The notes under the pieces are model-generated. The model saw only the letters and a list, made by a program, of their open reading frames with translations. It made no database searches and was not told the DNA's origin. Below are positions 53,283-61,494 of a DNA stretch of 64,000 nucleotides, piece by piece. The stretch's first letter is position 1, and each line of letters begins with the position of its first letter. The position numbers and the translations under genes are program-made. This DNA is from Catellatospora bangladeshensis (GTDB lineage Bacteria > Actinomycetota > Actinomycetes > Mycobacteriales > Micromonosporaceae), in NCBI RefSeq assembly GCF_016862575.1, contig NZ_BONF01000010.1, forward strand, positions 62,001-126,000, in the 5' to 3' direction.

Positions 53283-53371
53283 CCGGCCGGCGGCGGGAAG
53301 GGAGCCTGCCGCCGGCCGGGGTTTCCGGGTGCTCGACGTGATCTCCCCGGCGGAGGCCCGCCGGGGAGATC
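53283..53371. terminator. Two strong hairpins between GH5 and GH9 genes
   Basis: Hairpin 53340-53371 (GATCTCCCCGGCGG, loop AGGC, exact 14 bp stem) and hairpin 53283-53319 (CCGGCCGGCGGC arms, one mismatch). Read from the GH5 gene they come first, so most transcripts should stop before GH9. Confidence 0.75.
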
Positions 53372-53412
53372 CGAGCAGGTGCGGGTCCCGGCACGCCGGG
53401 CCCCGCGAGCCG

Positions 53413-55368
53413 TCACGGGACGGCGAGGGCGCAGCTGGTCACGGTGATCGTGCCGGTGCCGTTCGCGACGAACCCGAACGAGGCCTTGCCCGAGGGCGCC
53501 AGCGCGCCGTTGTGCGGCGCGTTGGTGACGGTGCTGCCGCTGCGGACGCCGTTCCACAGGTTGCTGATCGTCAGCGTCGACGGGATGTTCAGCACCACGG
53601 CCCAGCCGACCGAGCTGCTGGTGCTGGTGTTGGTCACGGTGACCTCACCCTGCATGCCGCCCTGCCAGCTGCCGGTCACCAGCAGGGTCGCGGTGCAGCC
53701 GCCCCCGCCGCCCCCGCCGCCGGAGGTGGTGCCGGTGACCGCCGACGACGCCGCGGAGACGTTGCCCGCCGCGTCGCGCGCCCGCACCGTGTACTGGTAC
53801 GCCGTGGAGGCGGCCAGGCCGGTGTCGGTGTAGGTCAGGCCGGAGACGGTGGCCACCTTGGTGCCCGCGCGGTAGACCTCGTACGCGGTGACGCCGACGT
53901 TGTCGGTGGCCGCGTTCCAGGCCAGCGAGACCGAGCTGCTGGTCACGCCGGTGGTACGCAGGCTCGACGGCGCGGACGGGGCGATGGTGTCGCCGGTGCC
54001 GCCCCCGCCGCCGTACACGTCGGCGAGGTTGTAGCCGGTGCTGCTGCTGGCGCCGCCCAGCCGGACCTGGTGGTCGAGGCTGACGAACTTGTTCTGGTGC
54101 TGCCACAGCGCCGGCTTGAGCAGGTTGAGCTTGGCGGTGTCCCAGGTGGCCCAGTCGTCGAGCAGCAGGCCGCCGGTGTCACCCGAGTTCGGGTTGAGCA
54201 CCCAGAACGTGTGGTGCAGCTTGTTCTCCGCGATCAGGTCGCGCAGCGCGGTCATCCACTTGTCCTGGCGGGCGTCCTGGCCGAGCCGGCCGCCCCACTC
54301 GCCGATCAGCAGCGGCGAGATGTTGTCCTCGTGGAGGTAGAACCAGTTCGGCCGCCACACGTCGTTGGTCAGCGACGCCTTGTCGAACGTGCCCTGGAAC
54401 CACGGCTGCTCGTACACCAGCGGGCCGTAGTCGTGCGGCGAGTACATCAGCTGGTCCTGGTTGGCGCCCAGGTTGACCGGGTAGTCGCGCGCGCCGCGCA
54501 GGTTGCCGCCCCACCAGTTGTAGAAGTAGTTGGGCGTCAGGTCCGGGTCGGTGTTCGGGGAGTTCCAGGTCTCACCCGGCCGCGGGTAGACCTCGATGCC
54601 CTCGCACAGGATCAGCACGTTGGGGTTGATCGCCAGGATCCGGTTGCCCGCCGTCTGGCAGGCGTACTTGAAGTTGTCCTGGTCCGTGCTGTTGTCCCAC
54701 TTGGCCCGCGGCGGCGAGTTGGGCGTGCCGTGCGGCTCGTTCTTGATGTCCATCGCGACGATGGTGTCGTTGTTCTTGTACCGAGCGGTGACCCACTCCC
54801 ACGCCTGGTAGAACTGCTCGGTCGTGATCGTGCCCTTCCACCACACCGGGTAGATGTGGCCGGAGTTGTCGGCCTCGGCGCTGTGCACGTCCAGCATGAC
54901 CTTCAGGCCGAACTGCTCGCACAGCTGCAGCCAGTAGTCGAAGATCTGCAGGTTGTTCTTGCCGGCCAGCTCCGGGTTGGCGTACGTGTTCACGTTCGGC
55001 GCGGCGACCGTCTGGCCGTTCTTCCACTCCAGCAGCAGCTGGGTCGAGATCGGCACCCGGACGATGTTCATGCCGCGGTCGGCCATGCCCTTGGTGATGG
55101 TGGTGATGTTGCCCGACCACAGGCCGTGGAAGACCCGCTCGGAGGCGTTGAAGCCGAACCAGTTGACACCGGTCATCCACACCTGGTTGCCGGCCTCGTC
55201 GAGCACCTTGTTGCCCTGGACGTGCAGCCAGTCCTTCTCCGGCACGGCCGCGGCGGCGGTGGTCGGGGCGAGCACGGCCGCGCCGGCCGCCAGCATGGTC
55301 GCCAGCGTGGCCAGTGCGAGGGGTACGCGCAGCCGGGAGCGGCGCCCCGGCCTTTCTCTGAGTGCCAT
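53413..55368 (-). CDS. Secreted GH5 cellulase with Fn3 and CBM2
   Basis: 651 residues. Signal peptide 1-41 (TTAAAA). GH5 domain about 45-440: MTGVNWFGF, RVPIS, the acid in DIKNEPHG (Glu211) and the nucleophile in LIGEWGG (Glu357), indicating a retaining endo-beta-1,4-glucanase. One Fn3 (about 462-545), a glycine-rich linker and a C-terminal CBM2 (CTATLLVTGSWQGGMQGEVTV onward). ATG 55368 follows GGAAGG. Two CebR-type sites lie at 55423 and 55580, so cellobiose induction is expected. It and the GH12 enzyme probably work together on plant cell-wall glucans. Confidence 0.95.
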   Translation of the reverse strand: MALRERPGRRSRLRVPLALATLATMLAAGAAVLAPTTAAAAVPEKDWLHVQGNKVLDEAGNQVWMTGVNWFGFNASERVFHGLWSGNITTITKGMADRGMNIVRVPISTQLLLEWKNGQTVAAPNVNTYANPELAGKNNLQIFDYWLQLCEQFGLKVMLDVHSAEADNSGHIYPVWWKGTITTEQFYQAWEWVTARYKNNDTIVAMDIKNEPHGTPNSPPRAKWDNSTDQDNFKYACQTAGNRILAINPNVLILCEGIEVYPRPGETWNSPNTDPDLTPNYFYNWWGGNLRGARDYPVNLGANQDQLMYSPHDYGPLVYEQPWFQGTFDKASLTNDVWRPNWFYLHEDNISPLLIGEWGGRLGQDARQDKWMTALRDLIAENKLHHTFWVLNPNSGDTGGLLLDDWATWDTAKLNLLKPALWQHQNKFVSLDHQVRLGGASSSTGYNLADVYGGGGGTGDTIAPSAPSSLRTTGVTSSSVSLAWNAATDNVGVTAYEVYRAGTKVATVSGLTYTDTGLAASTAYQYTVRARDAAGNVSAASSAVTGTTSGGGGGGGGCTATLLVTGSWQGGMQGEVTVTNTSTSSSVGWAVVLNIPSTLTISNLWNGVRSGSTVTNAPHNGALAPSGKASFGFVANGTGTITVTSCALAVP

Positions 55369-55422
55369 GGAGGAACCTTCCGGGAACGGTGACGCCGGTG
55401 GCGATCGGAGCCACCGGCAGGA

Positions 55423-55436
55423 CGGGAGCGCTCCCA
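55423..55436. promoter_or_regulatory. CebR-type operator 1 of the GH5 gene
   Basis: CGGGAGCGCTCCCA contains the full GGGAGCGCTCCC core, centred 61 bp upstream of the GH5 start. It is the closest of three related palindromes in the 356 bp gap before the divergent kinase-like gene. Confidence 0.8.
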
Positions 55437-55579
55437 TCCACGGCCCGGATCGGGCCGCGCTCCCCCGGCCGGGCACCGGGGGCCGCGCGGCCGCGAACAA
55501 CCCGAGGAGGCGGGGCTGATCGGGATCCCGACACCCTTCGCGCGAGGTCCGATGTGGTACGGACATCGACGACAGTGAA

Positions 55580-55593
55580 CGGGAGCGCTCCCA
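55580..55593. promoter_or_regulatory. CebR-type operator 2 of the GH5 gene
   Basis: On the minus strand TGGGAGCGCTCCCG, 13 of 14 bases of the CebR consensus, 157 bp from operator 1 (about 15 helical turns), a distance compatible with looping. Confidence 0.75.
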
Positions 55594-55692
55594 TTTGTGT
55601 TGGAGCGTAAAGGTCCCTTAACCCGCGCGCAACAGTCTCCGTCAATCTCGTCGTTCCCGGCTGCCGGTCGCGTGGTCGAGAACGGGGTTGTC

Positions 55693-55710
55693 CCGGAGAG
55701 CGCTCTCCGG
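55693..55710. promoter_or_regulatory. GAGAGCGCTCTC palindrome before the kinase-like gene
   Basis: CCGGAGAGCGCTCTCCGG is an exact 18 bp palindrome sharing the GAGCGCTC centre with the CebR-type sites but differing in the flanks, so it may serve another LacI-family regulator. It ends 15 bp before the ATG at 55725 and takes the place of a normal ribosome site. Confidence 0.6.
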
Positions 55711-55724
55711 GCATCATCTCCGCC

Positions 55725-56705
55725 ATGCGCAGCATCACCAAGCCGGTCCTGTCCGGCACCGACATCGCCCGGCTCATCCGGGACGGCCTCGGCGAGCAGG
55801 CCGTCGTCACCGGTCACGAGGAGTTCACCGACGGCTTCTTCAACGCCGCCCACGCGGTGCGGCTGGCCGACGGGCGGGAGGTCGTGCTCAAGGTCGCCCC
55901 CGACGCCGGGCTGACCGTGCTGACGTACGAGGTGGACCTGATGCACACCGAGATCGAGTTCTTCCGCCGCGCGGCCGGCGCGGGCGTGCCGCTGCCCCGG
56001 ATGTGGCACGCCGACCCCGAGCGCGGCGTCATGGTCATGGAGCGGCTGCGCGGCGTCTCGTTCGAGCAGGCGAAGAAGACCATGGACCCGGCGCATGTGC
56101 TGGAGATCCGGCGCGAGCTGGGCCGGATCAGCGCCGCGATCACCGCCGTGCCCGGCGAGCGCTTCGGCTACCCGCGCCGCGACGGGCGCACCCGCTCGGG
56201 CTCCTGGCGGGAGTCGTTCCTCCAGTACATCGAGGACATCCTGGGCGACGCGACCGGTTCGGACCGGCCGCTGCCCCGGCCCGCCGCCGAGATCCGCGAG
56301 CTGGTGCACCGGCACGCGCCGCTGCTCGACGAGGTGACCGCCCCGGCGCTGGTCCACTTCGACCTGTGGGACGGCAACGTCTTCGTCGTCGCCGACGGTG
56401 ACGGCTGGCGCGTCGAGGGCATCATCGACGGCGAGCGCGCCTTCTACGGCGACCCGGTCGCCGAGCTGGTCTCGCTGGTCTCGTTCGTGCCCGAGGCCGA
56501 GGCGGCGGCGGTGCTCGACGGTTTCCTGGGCCGGGCGCTGACCCCGTCCGAGCAGATCCGGCTGTGGCTCTACCGCAGCTACCTGTGGCTGATCCTGATC
56601 GCCGAGACGGCGGTGCGCGGCTACCCCGAGAAGGAGAACGCCGAGCTGATGGCCTTCGCCACCGGGATGCTCAGCAGCGACCTGGCCGAGCTGGCCGCGG
56701 TGTGA
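55725..56705 (+). CDS. Phosphotransferase/kinase of the APH fold
   Basis: 326 residues. Catalytic loop HFDLWDGN and metal site IIDGERAFYGDP are those of APH/fructosamine-kinase-like proteins; GREVVLKV supplies the ATP-binding lysine. Substrate unknown: sugar, amino alcohol and antibiotic kinases share this fold. The operator-like palindrome just upstream suggests sugar-responsive control, but this is inference. Confidence 0.85.
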   Translation: MRSITKPVLSGTDIARLIRDGLGEQAVVTGHEEFTDGFFNAAHAVRLADGREVVLKVAPDAGLTVLTYEVDLMHTEIEFFRRAAGAGVPLPRMWHADPERGVMVMERLRGVSFEQAKKTMDPAHVLEIRRELGRISAAITAVPGERFGYPRRDGRTRSGSWRESFLQYIEDILGDATGSDRPLPRPAAEIRELVHRHAPLLDEVTAPALVHFDLWDGNVFVVADGDGWRVEGIIDGERAFYGDPVAELVSLVSFVPEAEAAAVLDGFLGRALTPSEQIRLWLYRSYLWLILIAETAVRGYPEKENAELMAFATGMLSSDLAELAAV

Positions 56706-56783
56706 AAGTTACAGGGGTGACCGCTGTGGCATTCGTGATCACCCTGGCATGGATCAGGCCCGGCTGGGTGTTTGATAGGTGTC

Positions 56784-58442
56784 ATGAGCACTCCGGCGAT
56801 CCTGACCGTGGACGACGATCCCGCCGTCTCCCGGGCGGTGGCACGCGACCTGCGCCGCCACTACGGCGAGACCTACCGCGTGGTGCGGGCCGCCTCCGGG
56901 GCCGAGGCCCTGGACGCGCTGCGTGAGCTGAAGCTGCGCGGCCAGCAGGTGGCCCTGCTGCTGGCCGACTACCGGATGCCGCAGATGAACGGCATCCAGT
57001 TCCTGGAATCGGCGATGGACCTCTACCCGCAGGCCCGCCGGGTGCTGCTGACCGCGTACGCCGACACCGACGCGGCGATCAACGCCATCAACCTCGTCGA
57101 TGTCGACCATTACCTGCTCAAGCCGTGGAATCCGCCGGAGGAGCGCCTCTACCCCGTCTGCGACGAGCTGCTCCAGGCCTGGCAGTCGACCCCGGCAGCA
57201 GCCGCCGCCGAGCTGCGCGTGGTCGGGCACCGCTGGTCCGCGCACTCGTACAAGCTGCGCGACTTCCTGGCCCGCAACCTGGTGCCGTTCCGCTGGTACG
57301 TCGCCGACGACCCGGAGGGGGCCCGGCTGCTGGAGGCGGCCGGGGTCACCGCCGACGACGTGCCGCTCGTGGTCACCACCGAGGGCAAGACGCTGGTCCA
57401 GCCGGACACGGCGACGCTGGCCGGCAACATCGGCCTGACCACCCAGCCCGCGTCCGACTTCTACGACGTGATCGTCATCGGGGCCGGTCCGGCCGGGCTC
57501 GGCTCGGCCGTGTACGCCGCCTCCGAGGGCCTGCGCACGGTGCTCGTCGAGCGCCGGGCCACCGGCGGGCAGGCCGGGCAGAGCAGCCGCATCGAGAACT
57601 ACCTCGGCTTCCCCGACGGCGTCTCCGGCGCGCAGCTCACCGACCGGGCCCGGCGGCAGGCGCTCAAGTTCGGCGCCGAGCTGCTCTCGGCCCGCGAGGT
57701 GACCGCCCTGGAGACCTGCGGCTCCGCCCGGGTGGTGCACTTCGCCGACGGCACCCGCATCGCCGCGCACAGCGTCGTGCTGGCTACAGGTGTGTCGTAC
57801 CGGATGCTCGACGTGCCCGGCTGCGCCGACCTGACCGGCCGCGGGGTGTACTACGGCTCCGCCGCCACCGAGGCTCCCGGCTGCAAGGACCAGGAGGTCT
57901 ACATCGTCGGCGGGGCCAACTCGGCCGGCCAGGCCGCCGTCTACTTCAGCCGGTACGCCAGCCGCGTGCACATCCTCATCCGGGGCGAGGACCTGCGCCG
58001 GTCCATGTCGCGCTACCTGATCGACCAGATCGAGGCCATCGAGAACATCGACGTGCACCCGTTCACGCAGGTCGAGCGCGGCGAGGGCGAGGAGCACCTG
58101 GAACGGCTGGTGCTGACCGACAACCGGACCGGCGACCAGACCGCGGTGGACGCGTCCTACCTGTTCATCTTCATCGGCGCCGAGCCCGGCACCGACTGGC
58201 TCGACGGCGTGATCGACCGCGACCCGCACGGCTTCGTGCTCACCGGCCCGGACCTGCTCGCGGGCGGCAAGCGACCGGCCGGATGGCCGCTGCAGCGCGA
58301 CCCGTACCACCTGGAGTCCAGCGTGCCGGGCGTGTTCGCCGCCGGAGACGTGCGGTCCGACTCGGTCAAGCGCGTCGCCTCCGCCGTCGGCGAGGGCGCG
58401 ATGGCCATCTCACTCGTACACCGCTATCTGGAGGGGCAGTGA
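56784..58442 (+). CDS. Response-regulator receiver fused to FAD-dependent pyridine-nucleotide oxidoreductase
   Basis: 552 residues. Receiver domain 1-125 with the acidic cluster VDDD (9-12), phospho-acceptor Asp62 (LLADYRMPQMNG) and Lys113. A thioredoxin/glutaredoxin-like segment without CxxC spans about 145-220. A thioredoxin-reductase-like domain starts with IVIGAGPAGLGSA and has VYIVGGANSAGQAAVYF for NADPH and GVFAAGDVRSDSVKRVAS for FAD. The TrxR redox motif is missing: the usual CATC position reads GVYYGSAATEAPGC. It therefore cannot do the ordinary dithiol chemistry, although such proteins are often annotated as thioredoxin reductase. Coupled to the kinase gene by a GTGA overlap. Confidence 0.88.
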   Translation: MSTPAILTVDDDPAVSRAVARDLRRHYGETYRVVRAASGAEALDALRELKLRGQQVALLLADYRMPQMNGIQFLESAMDLYPQARRVLLTAYADTDAAINAINLVDVDHYLLKPWNPPEERLYPVCDELLQAWQSTPAAAAAELRVVGHRWSAHSYKLRDFLARNLVPFRWYVADDPEGARLLEAAGVTADDVPLVVTTEGKTLVQPDTATLAGNIGLTTQPASDFYDVIVIGAGPAGLGSAVYAASEGLRTVLVERRATGGQAGQSSRIENYLGFPDGVSGAQLTDRARRQALKFGAELLSAREVTALETCGSARVVHFADGTRIAAHSVVLATGVSYRMLDVPGCADLTGRGVYYGSAATEAPGCKDQEVYIVGGANSAGQAAVYFSRYASRVHILIRGEDLRRSMSRYLIDQIEAIENIDVHPFTQVERGEGEEHLERLVLTDNRTGDQTAVDASYLFIFIGAEPGTDWLDGVIDRDPHGFVLTGPDLLAGGKRPAGWPLQRDPYHLESSVPGVFAAGDVRSDSVKRVASAVGEGAMAISLVHRYLEGQ

Positions 58443-59857
58443 CCACCGAACTCACCCCCGCACTCCTGAGGACCCTGTTCCTCTTCGAGGCCCTAGACGA
58501 CGAGCAGATCGACTGGCTCGCCGAGCACGGCCGGATCGAGTGCATCCCGGCCGGCCCGATCTACACCGAGGGCGACGAGGCGACCTGCTTCTACGTCCTG
58601 CTCACCGGCACCGTCGCGATCAGCCGCCTGGTGCACGGCGACCACGTCGAGGTCAGCCGCACCGACCAGCGCGGCGTGTACGCCGGAGCCATGCAGGCGT
58701 ACCTCGGGGAGCGGGTGCCGCAGCGCTACGCCAACTCGCTGCTGGCCATCAGCGACGTCGAGGTGTTCGTGCTGCCCTCGGAGCAGTTCGCGCACATGAT
58801 GCGCGACTGGTTCCCGATGGCGATGCACCTGCTGGAGGGCCTGTTCTTCGGCATGCGCAGCATGCAGACGGTCATCGGCGAGCGGGAGCGGCTGCTGGCG
58901 CTGGGTTCGCTGTCGGCGGGTCTGACGCACGAGCTGAACAACCCCGCCGCGGCCGCCGTGCGCGCCACCGCGGTGCTGCGCCAGCGGGTCGCCGGGATGC
59001 GGCACAAGCTGTCCCTGATCGCCGACGGCCGGCTGGACGGCACCAAGCTGCGGCAGCTGGTGGACCTGCAGGAGGAGGCGGTCAAGCGGATCGACGCCGC
59101 ACCGCAGCTCACCCCGGTGCAGACGTCCGACGCCGAGGACACCCTTGCCGACTGGCTGGAGGAGCGCGACATCACCGGAGCGTGGGACATCGCCCCGACA
59201 CTGGTCGCGGGCGGCGTGGACCAGGAGTGGCTGCAGCAGGTCTCCGACACGGTCGGCGAGGAGAACTTCGAGTCGGCGGTGCGCTGGCTGACCTACACCC
59301 TGGAGACCGAGCTGCTGATGGGTGAGATCGAGGACTCGGTCACCCGCATCTCCGGCCTGGTCGCCGCCGCCAAGCAGTACTCGCAGCTGGACCGCGCCCC
59401 CTACCAGGAGGTCGACGTCAACGACCTGGTCAAGGCGACGCTGGCCATGTTCGCCGGCAAGCTCGGCAAGGGCGTGAACGTGGTCAAGGAGCTGGACCGC
59501 TCGCTGCCGAAGATCCCCGCGTACGCCGCCGAGCTGAACCAGGTGTGGACCAACCTGATCGACAACGCGCTGGGCGCGATGGGCGGGACCGGCACGCTCA
59601 CCGTGCGCACCGGCCGCGAGAACGGCAACGTCTACGTCGAGGTGGGCGACACGGGGCCGGGCATCGACCCGGTGATCCGGCCGCGCATCTTCGAGCCGTT
59701 CTTCACCACCAAGCCGGTCGGCGAGGGCACCGGCCTGGGCCTGGACATCTCGTACCGGATCGTGGTCAACAAGCACCACGGCGACATCCGGGTGGAGTCC
59801 GCGCCCGGCGACACCCGCTTCCGGGTGCTGCTGCCGATCGAGGCGCCGGCCGAATAG
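58439..59857 (+). CDS. Cytoplasmic histidine kinase with a cyclic-nucleotide-binding-like domain
   Basis: 472 residues. Residues about 10-130 form a Crp/cNMP-type beta barrel (GPIYTEGDEATCFYVLLTGTVAISR). A histidine kinase core follows with phospho-acceptor His164 (LTHELNNPAAAA), N-box NQVWTNLIDNALGAM, DTGPGID and the GEGTGLGLDI G-box. The core is of the HisKA/ATPase type with a long helical insert between H- and N-boxes (about 180-300). No membrane segments. The GTG overlaps the upstream stop, so the receiver-oxidoreductase is the likely phosphorylation partner. Confidence 0.9.
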   Translation: MTTELTPALLRTLFLFEALDDEQIDWLAEHGRIECIPAGPIYTEGDEATCFYVLLTGTVAISRLVHGDHVEVSRTDQRGVYAGAMQAYLGERVPQRYANSLLAISDVEVFVLPSEQFAHMMRDWFPMAMHLLEGLFFGMRSMQTVIGERERLLALGSLSAGLTHELNNPAAAAVRATAVLRQRVAGMRHKLSLIADGRLDGTKLRQLVDLQEEAVKRIDAAPQLTPVQTSDAEDTLADWLEERDITGAWDIAPTLVAGGVDQEWLQQVSDTVGEENFESAVRWLTYTLETELLMGEIEDSVTRISGLVAAAKQYSQLDRAPYQEVDVNDLVKATLAMFAGKLGKGVNVVKELDRSLPKIPAYAAELNQVWTNLIDNALGAMGGTGTLTVRTGRENGNVYVEVGDTGPGIDPVIRPRIFEPFFTTKPVGEGTGLGLDISYRIVVNKHHGDIRVESAPGDTRFRVLLPIEAPAE

Positions 59858-59871
59858 GTCACCTCCCGCCG

Positions 59872-59936
59872 AAGATCGCTGTCTCGTGTCAGAACACGCG
59901 GTTAAACCGCAGGTTGTGACACGTGACAGCGATCTT
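59872..59936. terminator. Long bipartite hairpin between convergent genes
   Basis: AAGATCGCTGTC-T-CGTGTCA pairs with TGACACG-T-GACAGCGATCTT around an inner GCGGT-TAA-ACCGC hairpin, giving about 19 outer pairs. It lies 15 bp from one stop (59857) and 18 bp from the other (59954). Confidence 0.8.
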
Positions 59937-59953
59937 GCCAGTCGGCCGCCAAG

Positions 59954-61306
59954 CTACGCCGTCGCGAACTCCTCCGCCGGGACGGAGCGGATCAGCGCGG
60001 ACAGCTCGGCCGGGCTGGGACCGGACGGGGCGTCGCGGTGCTCCAGCACGGACTGCAGGATCTCCCCCGCGCGTACGGCCGTCGCCGACAGCAGCGACGA
60101 CGTGATGCCGTGCGTGTGCTCGGTGCCGCCCTGCAGGTAGATGCCGCAGCCCAGCTCCGCACCGGTGGACAGCCGGTAGTCGCGCCCGGCGGCCAGGCGG
60201 CCGTGCTCGTCGCGGCGCACGTGCGCGGCCAGCTCACCGAGCAGCGCGGACGGGTCGGCCTGCCGGTAGCCGGTCGCGCAGACCATGATGTCCGCGTCCA
60301 GCTCGCCCTGCTCGCCCGTGATCAGCGAGGAGATCCCGACGCGTACCCGATCGCCAAGATCTTCGGCCCCGGTGACCCGGCTGGCGTTGAACATCCGCAG
60401 CCGCTCCCGGCCCAGCACCTTCTCCTGGTACATCCGCCGGTAGAGGTCGTTGATCAGGTCGAGGTCCACCACGGAGTAGTTGGTGCCCCGGTGGTAGTCG
60501 AGCAGCAGCTGCTTGGTCTGCGCCGGGGCGGTGTAGAAGTCGTCCACGGCGCCCGGGTCGAAGATGCGGTTGGCGAACGGGCTGTCGTCGGCCGGGCTGT
60601 ACCCGTAGCGCGAGAAGACGGAGCACACCTCCGCCTGCGGGAAGCGCTCGTGCAGGAACGCGGTCGCCTCGGCGGCGCTCTGCCCCGCCCCGACCACCAC
60701 GAAGCGCCGCGCGCCGGTCCACTGGTCGACCTGGCGCAGCAGGTCGTGGCTGTGCCATACCCGCGGTGACGGCTGCACGCCCGCGGGCAGCTCGGGACGC
60801 AGGCCGGTCGCGAAGACCACGTTGCGGGCGCGCAGCGCGATCGCGGTACGCGGCCCCTGCGCGATGACGTTGAGGTACGCCGCGCGGCCGTTCTCGTACA
60901 CCGGGTGCACGTCGACGACCTCGTGTCCGTAGCGCACCACGTCGCCGACCTGCCGCGCCGCCCACTCCAGGTAGTCGTGGAACTCGACGCGCAGCGGGAA
61001 CAGGTTCTTGTGGTTGATGAAGTCGATCAGCCGGCCACGGCTGTGCAGGTAGCACAGGAAGCTGTAGCGGCTCGCCGGGTTGCGCAGGGTGACCAGGTCC
61101 TTCATGAACGAGACCTGCATGGTCGCGTCGTCGAGCAGCATGCCGCGGTGCCAGCCGAACTCGGCCTGCCGCTCCAGGAAGACGGCGCTGACCGGGACGG
61201 GACTCTCGTCGGCGGCGATGGCCAGGGCCAGGTTGGACGGCCCGAACCCCACGCCCACGATGTCGTGGATGACGTCTGCACCGGAACCGAGCGTGAAGTC
61301 TGGCAT
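59954..61306 (-). CDS. L-lysine/L-ornithine N-hydroxylase (siderophore biosynthesis)
   Basis: 450 residues, FAD/NADPH flavin N-monooxygenase. Motifs: FAD-binding GVGFGPSNLALA (about 18-29), NADPH-binding VVGAGQSAAEATAFL and the late ATGYRQADPS substrate/FAD motif; DATMQVSFMKDLVTLRNP is typical of the IucD/SidA/PvdA group. The product is N-hydroxylated ornithine or lysine, used for hydroxamate siderophores. A near-perfect DtxR-family iron box lies 48 bp upstream, so it is repressed by iron. The partner synthetase is not in this window. Confidence 0.92.
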   Translation of the reverse strand: MPDFTLGSGADVIHDIVGVGFGPSNLALAIAADESPVPVSAVFLERQAEFGWHRGMLLDDATMQVSFMKDLVTLRNPASRYSFLCYLHSRGRLIDFINHKNLFPLRVEFHDYLEWAARQVGDVVRYGHEVVDVHPVYENGRAAYLNVIAQGPRTAIALRARNVVFATGLRPELPAGVQPSPRVWHSHDLLRQVDQWTGARRFVVVGAGQSAAEATAFLHERFPQAEVCSVFSRYGYSPADDSPFANRIFDPGAVDDFYTAPAQTKQLLLDYHRGTNYSVVDLDLINDLYRRMYQEKVLGRERLRMFNASRVTGAEDLGDRVRVGISSLITGEQGELDADIMVCATGYRQADPSALLGELAAHVRRDEHGRLAAGRDYRLSTGAELGCGIYLQGGTEHTHGITSSLLSATAVRAGEILQSVLEHRDAPSGPSPAELSALIRSVPAEEFATA

Positions 61307-61353
61307 TTCCGTCCTATCCCTAAGCGTCGCCGATAGCCCTCTTGGACTATGAC

Positions 61354-61371
61354 TTAGGTTAGGCTAACCTA
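61354..61371. promoter_or_regulatory. Iron box (DtxR/IdeR/DmdR1 operator)
   Basis: TTAGGTTAGGCTAACCTA equals 18 bases of the 19 bp consensus TTAGGTTAGGCTAACCTAA, with only the last base differing. It sits at promoter distance from the N-hydroxylase start at 61306. Confidence 0.93.
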
Positions 61372-61444
61372 CTGCCCGCGCCTTGCCAATACGGGGTCGT
61401 GGCTGATGCCGGTCGTGAATGGATCGATGATCTATATCGGTAAA

Positions 61445-61463
61445 TTAGGCAAGGCAACCCTCA
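61445..61463. promoter_or_regulatory. Second, weaker iron-box-like site
   Basis: TTAGGCAAGGCAACCCTCA matches 14 of 19 consensus positions, 91 bp from the strong box. It may reinforce repression. Confidence 0.5.
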
Positions 61464-61494
61464 GTGTCAAGCGAGCGCGGCGTTCATTCGCCCG

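Noticed and set aside
56784-58442. Annotation as thioredoxin reductase
   Set aside because: The redox CxxC is absent at the expected position, so dithiol chemistry is not supported.
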